NCBI GenBank assembly: GCA_009746045.1
Contig: RPFO01000034.1
Coordinates: 3,513,681-3,577,680, forward strand
Source: Mesostigma viride
Taxonomy: Eukaryota; Streptophyta; Mesostigmatophyceae; Mesostigmatales; Mesostigmataceae
Direction of reading: 5' to 3'
Length of the DNA stretch: 64,000 bases
The translations under genes were made by a program, and so were the position numbers. The notes under the pieces are model-generated. The model worked only from the letters and a program-made list of their open reading frames with translations, ran no database searches and was not told the origin of the DNA. This document shows, piece by piece, positions 11,142 through 23,057 of this stretch; within the stretch, counting starts at the first letter, position 1; every line of letters begins with the position of its first letter.

Positions 11142-14100
11142 CTGGTAGAGACAGGCAAGGTCCCAGGGTGCGTTCAAGGGGGGGCAGGGAGCGGGGGAAA
11201 GGGAGTGCAGCGCCGGTTACATGGGGAGGAGCGAGACGGTTGCGTTTGTGAGCAGTAGGGTGGAAGGGAGCAGAGCAGAGTCATGTCTAACGGAAGCGAG
11301 GAAAGGGATGCCGTCAGTAGGGTGAACAGGGAATGTAGGGCACTGCTGCACGAGGCAAGGAAGAGCAAGGAGCACATGGCATAGGGAAAACGGATGGGCA
11401 CGCGACCTGTTGACAAGGGCACCCATTTTACCACCCCCGCCACGACGCATTCGCCCCCCACCCCCAAAAAAACCCTAAAGAAATGGCTTGTCCAGGAATC
11501 CCATCACCAACCGAAGCATCGTCAAGAAGCTTCAAGAAGACTAGCTGCCGCTAGCACCACCATTGCCACCAGAACCCCCAACGCCGGTGCCCCTGCCGCC
11601 ATGTTCCACCTCCATCCCTCCCCCAAAGCATTCCCCACGGCGCCATTACCCACACTGCACCATGCGGGGCTTGAGTGGGTATAGGTTAACACAAGTACAA
11701 CAACCGTACGAGGGCCCCATAGTGGGCGGAGGGGGGCCCATCCTGTGCCACCGCCCTAAAGGAGGCTTTAGAGTGAAGATGATCTCATGCCCTTGGGTGA
11801 GGCCAGGGCCGTTGGGTCGACCTACTAGCTTGCTATCACATCGCACCCTTTGGTTGCAGCACTTGGCGTCCCCATGGGATCAGGTACCTTGTTCCACATG
11901 GCGTCCGGGAACCTTTTTCCACATTGCGTCCATCCATGATGACGCAGACAGCCCTGAAAGTCGATGCAATTGCAACCCATTACATGACTCGTAATCCACT
12001 ACCGCTCACGAAGGAAACATGAAACTATTAGAAGCAGCAGGGCCCATGCCCACGTGCAGTGGCCCCACCGGCGCGCCCCAACATGCTGCCAGGCCTACGT
12101 CAACCTATACGCAATGCACTGGGCAACGTCTGACACGCTACGCTGTGCACTACGCGAGCAGCGGCGGGAAGCCAGCACCCAGCCACGCCCGTGTGGCGAG
12201 CGCCACGAGGCGGAGGGAGGGGGCATGCGGTAGTCAGGAACACAAGGGGCCGTGCGCGTTTGAAAGGTTCCATGCCAAAGAGGCACCCAAAGGCATGCAT
12301 GCACTTTTCCACGCGCACCAGGGTGCCCATCCCACCCAGTATGCCCAAACCCAGTATGCCCCATGGCATACCATGACTTGCCCCACGGCTTGCCCCACAG
12401 CCTTTGGGTCCCTGATGCCTCATGGCATGCCATGACAACCCCACACCATGTCCAGAATAATGGACATGCCGAACAGTTTTTGTGGCGAGCTCGTCACATC
12501 GTTACGGTGACACGTAGTGAGGGTTCCTGCCCTGCATGGCTATATGAGATGCTGCCCAGGTTAGTTTCCTCTGGCCACTGGCCCTAGCTGCAGCGCAACC
12601 ATGCCGCAATAATGGGGGGCAGCCTTGGAAAGACATGCACGGCATGTGCACCAAGGTACGCCAAACCCTCGCGCACAATACTTGCGGGGACCACCAACGC
12701 CAAAACTTCAGCGGATCGCAAGTGCACAGATCGCAAGTGCAAGAATGCGATCTACTCGCTCAATACGCGAGTGGCTCCGCCAATACCCACGTGCACAGGA
12801 ACGAGAACAAGGCGTGCATGCATTCCCAAAGCCCACTCCACACAAGACGCAGGCGGTTGCACGGGAAACAACAGCCAGGCAACGGGAGGCACCCACCAGG
12901 ATCCATCTGGCAGATCAGCGGGAGGTTGTTGTGCGCGCACTTGCTGTCGATCCACGCGCCAGAGTCACCCGCGACACCGTTTTGCGCGGACATGTAGACG
13001 CAGTTCTTCTCGTCGTACTGGTTGTTGTCGTCATTGTGCGGCCGGTATTCAAAAAAGTTGTTGTACCCGATTGTTCCCACGGTAGGCCCGTTGTACGTGG
13101 GGGTCTCCCACCAATGGAAGTCATTGCCGTTGGAGCCTGCTGTATGCGCGATGTCGTTGGCGCCGATCCAGCAGTTCTCATTTGCATCGGTGCACTCTGC
13201 CAACACGGCAGCCTGCGCGCTCGGACTGGAAATCGTCACGGGGACGGATCCGGGCCAAGTCAAGGAGCAGTCACTTGATGAAGGGTTGTTGTAGCCAAAG
13301 TCTGGCAGCTGGCGGTAGCAGCCGATGTCGCCATGGTATAAGTAGCCTTCTGGGCACCCATTAGCATCGAGCGCTGGTGGTGGCAACACGAGGCGCAGGC
13401 GGATAGGATAGTTTACGCCGTGGCGAGGGGCAAACAGGAGGCACGTCAACGGAAGCACGCTAGCCGGAAGACGCATGTCTACGAAAGCACGTCCAGCAGC
13501 CAGCAAGAGAGAACATTCAACTGGTGGCCACATGGTGTAACGAGTACGCACGCACCTGCACGCCTGAGGCTAGGCAGTCACTGCTGACAAAAGGCTCATG
13601 AGGACGCACGCACGTGCACGCGTGAGGCTAGGCAGTCACTGCTGACAAAAGGTTACCATTACCATGAGAGAACCACCACATAAACCAATGGCGTCGCCTT
13701 GCAACACTTTTTTACCAGTCAGATCACAGTGAACACGAGCGTGTGCATCCCACAGCAGAGCCGGCTCCCATGCTTGTGAAATGGCTGCTCTTCCTCCTGC
13801 AGACCTGTTGGCTTACAACTGTTGGCCTACAAGGCTAAAAGGAAAAAGATGGCTACTTGCTCAGCCTGCAACCTGCACCCTACGCCCCACCCCACACTCA
13901 CATAAACAACAGTAGATGGCATTACACCCACTCCTCGGTCATGCCTATGACACAGCGTCTATCACCATCCTGGACTGCTTACATGAGGGCATCCTCTGCA
14001 AAGACCACCCAGGAACAGCCTTTCCTAGGACATGCACCGATAGGTACGCCCCCCACCACACGTGCGCACACGCAGGCACAGATTATCCTTTGATATGCAC

Positions 14101-17100
14101 GGATGTGCGCCCACACACACACGTGCCCGCACGCAGGCACAAGGCACAGCAACAAAAGGCTGCGCAACTTGGCATGCACGCAATGCCAAACCGATACCGG
14201 CGCCACGCAAGAAGAAAAAAAGACACAGACGAGCCAAAAGCACAGCAAAGCCACGCCTGCACAGGGATTGCAATAAAGCAAGCTGGCATGACTTGGGCAC
14301 AGCGGACCACCCATGTGATGGGTGGTGTTCAAGAGTGACAGGACGGACACATAGATGTGGAAGAGGGGGGCGGGGGGGGGGGAGGTTGGGGGGGTGAATG
14401 TAGGGTTTCTTGAAATGCAACCTACTCTCGCACACGCCCTTGTTGCACTTTTGGTCGGAGTTGCAGTGACGGTCCAGCAGGCACTCTGGGGCAGAAAACA
14501 ACCAAGACATGCAATAAGGGCAATGACATAAGATCACAGGCAACATGATTGTGCCACCACGGGCACAAGGGCATGAGACCGGGCTCATGGGAGACCACAG
14601 ACAAGAGGCAGCAAAGGCATACGTGCCCCCACCGTACCGCCACACAACATCACCCTCAATAAACTAAATCATGATGAAACTGCCAGCACCCACATGCACT
14701 AGAATACTCTGTTGGCCCCGCCGAGACAAGTCCCCATGCCCAGCTGTAGGTGTGTACATTGATATTGAATGCCCCATGCCTAGTAGGTGTCTGAACCAAC
14801 TCCTTCCTTTGTTACTTGTGATGACTTTTGCGCGCTCGATGCACTCACACACCAGGGAGCATCAGCGCGTGTACAAGTAGACTTGTCCTTGCTACAGCCC
14901 CCGGCATGGTGATGTGCAGAGGATGTGCGGCAGGTGCGAATGCCATCTTGCCCAAGACACAGAAACATTTGGTGTGATTCAAATATCGCGTACAGAGGCA
15001 GCCAGCGCACTCCTCAAGAGAACTGCTGCTGGCATACTGACTACATTTCTCAAGAAAAGCACAAACCGAGGCGGCCATGCACGCCGCGTGTCCGGCGTAT
15101 CTGCAAAGTACCAAACCCTTCCTCGACCATGGTTCAAGATTGCACCAATCAGTGGCAGACAAGCAACCGCAGAGACAGAAGCTACTCGACGACACATGCC
15201 CCTTTGATAATGGGCATGCTGGCAACATCCAGCCTGGCAGACCACCTTAGCAGCTATTAACAGGCGCCACAATTCAGGTCATACATGGCTCCCTATCTAT
15301 GGGCGCCCTGGTGCATGAAACAGGGCTCCAGGAGGGTGGTCGAGGGAGCATGCCAGCAGAGCACGGCGAGCAGAGAAAATTATACACTTACCACTGCAGC
15401 TGCCATACACGTCATCATTGTCACCATCATCCTCGGTATCGCAGAAGGGCTGGGTCGCGTTGCACCCGTTGTCGAGGTCGGTCATTTCCCGGCCAATGTC
15501 GGTGTTGTTGCACTCTGCGAAAAAGGAGGGAAAAAAAGGGGCAGCGCCCATGCAGCCCACATAACAGCAGGGGGGTTGAGGACAAGGTGCTTAGTATATG
15601 CAAACCAGCACGCTGGGCAAACTGCAGGTAAGGTTAACTGAGACATGTCCGTGGCATGCGCACGTGGCTGCACATGCCTGCTGCCTGGCATGATGCAGTT
15701 TGCCCAGCATGCATTGCCAAACTTCTCGCGGGTTGCTGGGTGGCATGGCCATCCGTGCGTGCGGTGTGACGGATCTTCACACAGGGCGCCCACGCACGCC
15801 GCCGCAATACTGACCATCATTCAGCAAACTAGCTTGCCCTGCATTTAGACCAGGGCTACTTACAACGTTCGCTGGCGTCAAACTCACCGAAGCAGATGCC
15901 GGAGTTAGTGTTGCAGAACGGGGTGGTGCTCGCACAGTCAGCATCTGACGTGCAAGCTGCAAGTGGCACGCATTTGGCACATATCAGAAGATGAAGGGAA
16001 GGAGAGCACGAGCGGGCATAAGGTCAATGGAAGGCATCTGGCTCAAATAACAAGACAGTATGCGGCATGTGCATTCTTCTCAGCTCTCTCCACTTCAACC
16101 TGCGCTCCTTCCCCCTCTCCACACACCATGTCATTCCAGCAGGATCAGCCACATGCAAGCCTGTTGGGCGGACAACGATTGCGCATGCGGCAGGGGCAAG
16201 CGCACCAGACAACAATCAACTGCAGTCGGTGAAGCTAGGTCCCCTCATTACAACCCAGCAGGCCAGCTGTGTTTTTATGCCTCTTCCAAATGGAGTAATA
16301 ACCGTACTCAATGGCTGGCCCAGGCAATGACTGCTGTCACTCGCCCAGCACTCCGCTGCAGCCCCCATGACCCATGCATAGCGCATTTCATGCAATGGCA
16401 CATACAAGGAGGGAGGTGATGGTTCCAGAACAATATAGAATGTCCGTGGGCGAGAGCCAAATCACGCAGGTGCAGAGACCTTTGGCGATATTCGTATACA
16501 AGCAGAGGACGTACGCGTGCCCGTAAAAACTTGCAGGATCATTCCTACAACAGGGCCAAAAACGTGTGAGCAGCACGTCAAGCTTGAAGGCGACCCCCGC
16601 AACACCACGAATAGCGCCATCGCCCTTTCAACCACAGTGACAGCGGCAAAAGCGCAACGATGCCCAAGGGAACGACGGATCCCAGGGATACCTGCCTGCC
16701 ACATACCTGTGCCTAGAAACGCAATCACCACCATCGACAAGGGAGTGGCTTCCCAAGAACGGGGGCACCAACCACAAAGGAACGGGGGCGACAATCACAA
16801 CAGCAGGATGCACAACAGGGGCGCCCTCACAACAGGAGGCACCTCTAACCAAACGGGTGCAGTGGGATGGCATCAACGGAGTGACCAGGGTTGAGATGGC
16901 TGGGTGTGCCTCAAAGGGGCAAACAACCCTTTCCGGCCACTGGACAGCATGCTGGGCATACCTTGCATCCTGCTATCGATACGGTGGGCGATCAACTTGC
17001 AAAGGATAATCGTAGAGGGCTAATCCGCTCATGTAGCAGGTGCTAGCTCACTCAGTCCATACCTGTTGCCTACCTACCCAGCAGCACACAGAGCTTAGGC

Positions 17101-18890
17101 ATGCAAGGGGTCCCACACGACTTGCCTGGTTGGGATATCCGAGACTGCAGGCCAAGGATGCTCACATGTAGCCAGGCAGCCCTGGCCTGTGACTGACTCT
17201 ATAAATAAGTACTTCAAAACCCATTACCCATGACAGCAGACGAGCAAAAGCATCAACCATGCTTTCCAAGGAATCTCATTAGCCCATACTCTGCTCATGG
17301 TATGTTGAACCCTCTCCTGCTGGTGGCCCATCATGCCAATTCGTTCATTCATTCATTGGTTCACTCATTCGTTCGCTCGTTCGTTCATTTGTTCGGCCTG
17401 GTGCTGGCGCCTGCCACTGCCGGCACGTTGGTGGAACCCATATGCATGCCCAGCCTTGTCGCAAGCGAAAAGCTATGACCTTGGCATGCGGCCGTTGTCG
17501 AGTTTGAAAAAAGTGCATGGCTGACTTGCAAAGTGGTGGGTAAGAAACCTACCAGCTGCCATCTGGCACACAACGGGGTATGACTCCCACTCAGGCTTCA
17601 TGTTCACCCAGCGGCGAGGGGTGGTATACGGCGCCGCGTAGTACATGGGCCCGATGTACACGTTGTCCACAGCGGTTGGATTCCCATCATCCTGGCCATC
17701 TACCGTGCGCGGCTGGCCCGACACCCAGCTACTGTAAGTGCTGAAAAGAGCTTGGAAATGGCCCCTGTCGCGCCCCGACGTGTAGTCGGAGTGCGGATAG
17801 CCGTTCGTCTGTGCGGCGCTCGCCCAGTAGAATACACCCTCGGTGTCCACGTCGTTCAGGCCGATCCAGCACTTGGTTGCGCCGCTAGCCGTGCACACAG
17901 CGTAGACGAGTTCGTTCTCCTCATGGCTCGTGATCATGACCGCCTGGGCCGAGCCGCACTCGGTGAGCGGCGTGGTGGTGGCTCCATCGGACACCTTCAG
18001 GCAGCCCATCTTGCCCGCCGACGTCCACCCCGACGGACAGCCGTTATTAGTAGCTGTCACCACGACCGCAACCAACCCGAACCCAGTTCGTTGGCGCCAG
18101 ACCCACCATTCAGGGCAGCCGGGATGGGGTTGCAAGGAGAGTTACCCAGGAATGCGTGCCCAGGGGCACGCGGGAGGGGATGCGCACGGCACGGTGACAC
18201 GGAGGACAACACGCATGATACCAGGAGGCAGCGTGAGGTAACAGCCACCATGATTAAAAAATATGCGCAAGCACCGGGGGAGTGTCGACGAGTGAAATGG
18301 ATTATGGATTCGCTTGCCCTAACCCCTGGACTCGCCAAGTTCGTTGCCCTTGGCTTTACTAAAGTACTTCACAAGCCCCACCGTAACACAGACGCAGTCC
18401 ATCGAAAACATCCTTCTTACACCCGTCACAAGCCAAATGTGTGTAGGCAGTACCCTAGACAACAGCACGTAGACCGCATGCAGATGCACGCGCACTTCCA
18501 CCTTGAACGCAGATTCCTAGGGCCTTGCTATGGGCAGACCAATCTTTGCACGGCGCCCCTATTTTCCACAATTTACTGTTCTCATGGCACCGTGCCTCGG
18601 CGATGCCGGCGCACGGCGATCGCGGTTGAACAAGCTGGCGCGTATTGCAAAGTTCTACATGCAAAAGAGTCAAAAGGGCGAATCATAAGGGCGAGAGGTG
18701 GTTGGGAGGGGAGGAGAGCTTTCCAGGCTGTCAACTAAACCTCGGGTTCAAGGGAACCCCCGCCAGCACCTTGCCAGGCAGCTGCGCCCCCTACACCTAG
18801 GAAACGAGCGGGACTACGCAAGTGCTTATACGATTACGTACCCTCAGTTACGGCAATAAAACTAGCGGCCAAGACAACGCACAACGCCAT
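7287..18890 (-). CDS. secreted modular protein: two C-type lectin domains, Cys-rich modules, vWD-like C-terminus
   Basis: Ten exons were assembled by eye (minus): 18890-18842, 18053-17553, 15956-15888, 15514-15392, 14485-14426, 13373-12897, 11141-10863, 10454-9748, 9270-9097, 7457-7287. All junctions are GT-AG, the coding sum is 2610 nt (869 aa plus TAG), and phases agree at every join. Order: signal peptide (exon 1), C-type lectin (exon 2, CWIGLND, CQM), three short Cys modules (exons 3-5), second C-type lectin (exon 6, CWIGAND, WIDSKC, LICQM), an exon with paired Cys (7), then a long exon with a GRRRRSLLQ motif and a vWD-like SDPHF...FDFMGEAG (8), completed by exons 9-10 (HGVLGQT). It is likely an extracellular or cell-surface carbohydrate-binding or adhesion protein. 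The ligand is unknown. Alternative splicing or further 5' UTR exons cannot be excluded. Confidence 0.75.
7612..8618. mobile_element. non-autonomous hAT-type element in the last intron
   Basis: Perfect 16-bp terminal inverted repeats (TAGGGTTGGGTCCACG at 7612-7627 and its complement at 8603-8618) are flanked by the 8-bp direct duplication CTGTTTAC (7604-7611 and 8619-8626). The interior consists of two blocks of 42-bp tandem units (about 7640-7945 and 8320-8560) rich in GAGTAC/GTACTC palindromes, separated by AT-rich spacer. No transposase is present. The 8-bp duplication and TIR start fit the hAT superfamily. Confidence 0.8.
12897..13373 (-). CDS. lectin gene exon 6: C-type lectin-like domain 2
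   Basis: A 477-nt phase 1-1 exon. It opens with GCPEGYLYHGDIGCY and contains CWIGANDIAH, WWETPTYNG, KNCVYMSAQ, WIDSKC and LICQM, a complete C-type lectin pattern. It differs strongly from domain 1, which implies an old duplication or independent acquisition. Acceptor ACCAG, donor GTGGGT. Confidence 0.75.
14426..15956 (-). CDS. lectin gene exons 3-5: small Cys-rich modules
   Basis: Three exons, 15956-15888 (69 nt), 15514-15392 (123 nt) and 14485-14426 (60 nt), each phase 1-1. They encode CTSDADC...PFC, CNNTDIG...GCNATQPFC...SCSG and CLLDRHCNSDQKCNKGVC. The DxxC-x-PFC / C-NKGVC pattern resembles Dickkopf-like or EGF-like short disulfide modules. They lie as linkers between the two lectin domains. 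The intron sequence between them (15957-17552, 15515-15887, 14486-15391) holds nothing I recognise. Confidence 0.6.
17553..18053 (-). CDS. lectin gene exon 2: C-type lectin-like domain 1
   Basis: A 501-nt exon, phase 1-1. It has the C-type lectin fold signature: CPSGW start, CWIGLNDVDTEGVFYWAS, a WVSGQP loop and terminal VVCQMA, with the four canonical cysteines. An EPN/QPD sugar motif with Ca-binding residues is not obvious (SGQP before a variable insert), so calcium-dependent sugar binding is uncertain. Donor is GTAGGT, acceptor GACAG. Confidence 0.75.
18842..18890 (-). CDS. lectin gene exon 1: start codon and signal peptide
   Basis: The ATG is at 18890-18888. Sixteen codons encode a hydrophobic secretory leader (MALCVVLAASFIAVTE), followed by one extra G before the donor GTACGT. 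This phase-1 end matches the phase-1 start of the lectin exon at 18053. It was chosen because no other upstream candidate gives both a leader and a consensus donor. Confidence 0.6.
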
Positions 18891-19368
18891 GGCATAGAAC
18901 ATTTGCACCCTCCTTTTACAACCCACGGCGCCCTCGCACCGGGCATCCATGGCATGATAAACGGCGACCATGATACGTTGTCGCCCCGGAAAGGTAACGT
19001 CTTGTCGCCCCAGAGTGACGCGTTTTGATGTTTGAAGCCAAGCGCGAGCTCAGAGAAAAAGCGGAGGCTGGTGTCGCTCCGGATTGCAGGTGTTGGGATG
19101 GCATCATGCCGCCTTCAAGTTGAACGTCCAATCAAAATGTGCAGCCTGGCAGGGGCACTGCCTACTGGATGCTGACCTTGATAACCGACTAATTGATCGG
19201 ATACTGTACGGTGATTGGTTCAATTTCCCGTGGGCTGGCCCAGGGCGTGGCAAGAATAATCAGGACTGGCGTGACTGAGTAACCAGCTGGTCGCTACTTG
19301 GTACCCGTTTCTTTTACTTCTACCCATGCGGCGTGCCAACCATGTGACAACAATGACAACATCAACGC
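18891..19368. promoter_or_regulatory. 5' flank of the lectin gene, possible divergent promoter region
   Basis: The 478 bases between the lectin start codon and the MULE target site must include the lectin promoter. If the interrupted plus-strand ORF starting at 19326 is real, the region is shared between two divergent genes. No clear TATA element was found. Confidence 0.3.
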
Positions 19369-19377
19369 CACCACCGC

Positions 19378-19592
19378 GGGTTTTTGGAAATCGCACCCGG
19401 TGCTGGTCGCACCCGATGACAGATGACAATGACGAGAGGCTACGGTACGCGTCGATAAATACGGGTAACGCTTGCGAAAGGAACGGTGTGGGCCGATAAA
19501 TACGGGTAACGCTTGCAGACGCGGCGGCATGAGCCGGAAACATTGTGATCAGGGACGAAACGAACGGAAAGCGCAGCCTACTGGCTCATACT
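19378..19592 (+). repeat. MULE left terminal inverted repeat
   Basis: 215 bp, complementary to 25422-25636. It contains an internal doubled segment, GATAAATACGGGTAACGCTTG at spacing about 50 bp. Confidence 0.85.
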
Positions 19593-19626
19593 CGCGAAAG
19601 CCGTTTGTGGGTCAAGATGGCGGCCT

Positions 19627-20595
19627 GTGGGCCATACCATGCCAAGGCGGCCGCGTAAAGTGTTTATGAACGATGATTTTGAACGTGGCGTAAAAACGAC
19701 TTCCTGGCCACCACGCCGTTGCACCCGGTTCTCGGTAGAGCTTGCCGCATCACAGCACTATCGGGTTGAGCCGTCAGAGACTGCTAACGTGTTCAAGGTT
19801 TCCTTTGTTGGAGAATGTTAAAATGTGAAGGAGAAGCTTGATCTGTGCTTGGATTCCTGTGGTCAGGCACAAAAGGAACGTTTGGTTACGACCGGGGAGG
19901 ACGGCCATGTTTTGGAGTGCACATGCCAATTTCCAACCTTTGTGGGCCTCCCATGCCGCCATTGTTTAGCCGTTGAGGTGCATCTTCATCAGTGCAAGCA
20001 GGTGCCGATTCAATTGGTGTGCGATAGGTGGAAGCAACCCAAGCCGGACACTATTGAGAGCCAGCTACAATTCCACCAGATGGTAACTGTACACCCTGAG
20101 AACAGCCGTGATGATGATGTCAACGTGGATGTCGCTCAAGGCACGGAGCCTACGTATACTGACATTCTCGCTCACATGAAGGCATGGGCTTCTTTGGCGC
20201 ATGAGGGTCGTTGTGGCTCGGATTTTCTCAGGCATTGTAAGTCATACTGACAGCAGAAGACACTGCCATAAAGTCAGGTCAGTCACAATGCGACATTGCC
20301 GGGAGGGGATGGAAGTGCCGCTCGCTTGGTAGAAAACCCTTTAGGTCCTCCACCCCGTGGTCGGGGAAAACAACCACGTAAACAAAGAGCACACCATCCC
20401 AACGAGCCACCCACGTCAAAACGCAAGGTCTCTGCAACTCTTGGTGGAAGCGTTGTCGGTGAGGCTACGGGTACTCCGAAGCGGGCCCGGGCCCGGGGCG
20501 GGTTCGTTGCTTCTCTTGGTCACGGCAACTGCCCTAGCAATGCCGCGTCTGCTCCAAGTGTTGGCAGTGCTTCTTCGCAACCCCAACTCCCATGA
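19627..20595 (+). pseudogene. MULE transposase C-terminal remnant with SWIM zinc finger
   Basis: Frames 19627-19821 and 19825-20250 read through a stop near 19819 into a protein tail containing CTCQFPTFVGLPCRHCLAV. This is the CxCx(n)CxH SWIM zinc finger that follows the DDE domain in MULE and FAR1-type transposases. A further frame (20296-20595) has a GRGKQPRKQR basic stretch like the tails of such proteins. No DDE core lies between the left TIR and this remnant, so it is a truncated pseudogene. Confidence 0.65.
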
Positions 20596-21654
20596 GCGAA
20601 TATGAAACTGCAACCTCAATGCACCTTCACGAGGTCAATGCCCTCATGGATCATTTGGAGGTATTTGCTGGCAATGTTGCTAGCATGGCAGCGCTTGCTA
20701 TGTGCATTAGGGAAGGTGCAACTTCTATGCACCACAGGCTGCCTACATCCTTTGCGGCACATCCATCTTCACGTTAACAATCCTAAGCGGGACAACATGT
20801 GTATCCTGGCTACATTTCATCTGTGTTTGTTGTAAGTTGGTGCGTTTCCTCGGCCATAAAACTTCGTATCAACATTGAACATCTTCTTGCCGTAGTGTAA
20901 TGTGAGTATCTCAAACATATGTGCCGGGCCATTGTCTTGCTCCCGAACATTTTGCGGTGTTTGGCTTTAAGCACTATAATGGAATGTTGGAGTTGTGGTG
21001 TCCATTGTAGTGCTTGTTGGCTGCCTCCATGATCGTGAGATGTGGCCTTGAATCTCATGTGTGTATTTTCTTTCAACGATGGACTTGAGTTCTTGGTTTC
21101 TTTGCGTTACTTATACATGTGGCGCCAACTCCTCCCAAATGTACAAGGCCACCCCCAGACATGCAACCATGCCCTAGTCTCCACACTTGCAGGTGCGGCG
21201 CATGGTGGACGGACCTACGTGGCGCTGCATGCGACATATCTTCTTGCTGCTGCGGCCCGGCTACTATTGCTACACTTATCATCAAGGATGTGGCATATCA
21301 GTGGTGCCATCATCATAATTCTTGGCAACGTTTGAAGCTCAATCAGCCATCATGGTGTGGACAGTAGGTCTAGTGGCCCTTGCTTGCGATGGAGCCGTGG
21401 TGCCATCACTTCCCCCGGTGGACATCTGTGCTTCCCATCAGTTCCAACGTTCACTACATGTGTTGAGCCGCTCATGTTGACGGTGGTTCAACCATGGTTG
21501 AAGCTAGCCTGAAGTGGCTGGTTTGGCATGTGCCGATTTAGTGGCTAGACGAGTAGTGGGCTCTCAACCCACTCGGGTGCAAAAAGCGAATCTTCACTGG
21601 TAGTTTGACATGTCCGGCTTTGTTGGTGAAAGCTCGTGTAGGCTGTCCAACTGA
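20596..21654. other. MULE interior without recognisable gene
   Basis: A short open frame of 61 codons (20592-20777) and otherwise unassigned unique sequence. Confidence 0.3.
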
Positions 21655-21860
21655 GTGGTGGTTTCAATGGCCGCCGCCGCCTCCTCCGGGCCGCTGCCGC
21701 CTCCGGGCCGCCGCTGCCGCCGCCGCCTCCGGGCCGCCGCCGCCGCCTCCTCCTTCGGGCCGCCGCTGCCCCCTCCTCCGGGCCGCCGCTGCCGCCGCCG
21801 CCTCCTTTGGGCCGCCACCGCCTTAGCCGGGCCGCCGCCGCCGCTGGCGTTGGGTAGTGC
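21655..21860. repeat. CCG/GCC-rich low-complexity tract
   Basis: Imperfect GCCGCCGCC repeats. The long Ala/Gly/Arg/Pro frames on both strands are products of the triplet composition, not evidence of genes. Confidence 0.7.
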
Positions 21861-22013
21861 CATGCATTGTGGTACCAACCCAAGGTTGCTGTGGGAGTTC
21901 CCTTAAACCCTGAGTGCCCCCCCTCAGGATAACATTACTGGATGTTCCCTAGCAACCGCCACCATTAGGGAGGACAGTCAATACTTGCTGACCCACATTT
22001 GCTTGACATGTCA

Positions 22014-22240
22014 ATATTGAATTGAATTGAATTGAATTGTAACATAACTCCGTTGGGAGTATATGTAGCACATAGCCCCTGAGAGGGGGGCACATGGCCT
22101 ATCATACATCCTAAGCTACTTCCTGCAAGGGTGGGGATGTAAAGGACCCATGCTCTAGGTGCACCAGGGCACTTGCATCCCCATGATCTTCAAGCTATGC
22201 CCAGCGAAGGGGGAGCCTGTCATGGGGGCATGTCAATATG
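22014..22240 (-). repeat. LINE 3' end with AATTG tail
   Basis: An (AATTG)n tail and the CTCCGTTGGGAG hairpin mark a minus-oriented LINE 3' end related to those at 4-6 kb. Confidence 0.5.
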
Positions 22241-23057
22241 TAACAACCAAATCTGACTTGTTGTTACATCCTGAGTTTTGTAATAGTTTGGGATTTTATT
22301 TGAGGCCTTTTGGATGAGTATTGAGCTAGTTATGAGGTTTCCCACGTGCAGAGATATTTCGAGACCTGGACTTTGTCAACTGACTTGTTTAGACCCTCAT
22401 TGGTCGTGGCCTGATCCACGTGGGGTTATTAGTTGGTCGGTTCTGCCAAGTCTTGCCTAGATATTTTAGGACTCCAATGCTTATCAAGATTCGGTGATTC
22501 CACGTCTGGATTATGCCAGGCTGGTTTGTGTGCTCTTGTGTTACGTGTCTAGTTAGAGGGACGAAAGAATCTTACCTTGTGATGCTGTAACCTGATTGGT
22601 CCATTTCAGGCTAACGGTGGAGCATGCTCGACATGCACGTTGAGATTAGGACGTATGGGTTGCGATTGCTGGAACGTTTGTTGTGATCTAATCTAACATG
22701 GTATAATAAGGTTCGCATAATTCATCCATCCTCAAAGCCTCTTGCTCGTTGACCACTTTCAGTTCCACAGAAGTAGTCAAGGATATTACTTGTCTAACTT
22801 ACTGAGATAACTAGACACAATTATCAAGGAGACAATTATATTTCTTGATCAACGCATCTCTCGATTTCTGGCCTGCGCTGGTTGTCTCCTTGATATTTCT
22901 TGATCAACGCATTGCGGTCCAATGTGGTGTGATCAATTGTTTCTTAAGCCGCGGTATCAAGGAGACAACCGGTATGATTGTGTGCACGAGTTTAATTCGT
23001 CAACCCCGATGGATTCGATTGACTAGATTAAGTGAGACAACTATGCATGCCTGAGAT
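22241..23057. other. MULE interior with GAGACAAC motif copies
   Basis: No gene seen. Copies of the ATCAAGGAGACAA / TTGTCTCCTTGAT motif at about 22823, 22862-22896 and 22957, two flanked by TTCTTGATCAACGCAT repeats. Confidence 0.35.

Noticed and set aside
17752-18738. 328-codon plus-strand ORF opposite the lectin exon
   Set aside because: It lies antisense to a well-supported C-type lectin exon and its intron and has no domain of its own.
21545-21906. Ala/Gly/Arg- or Pro-rich proteins
   Set aside because: Triplet-repeat composition only.
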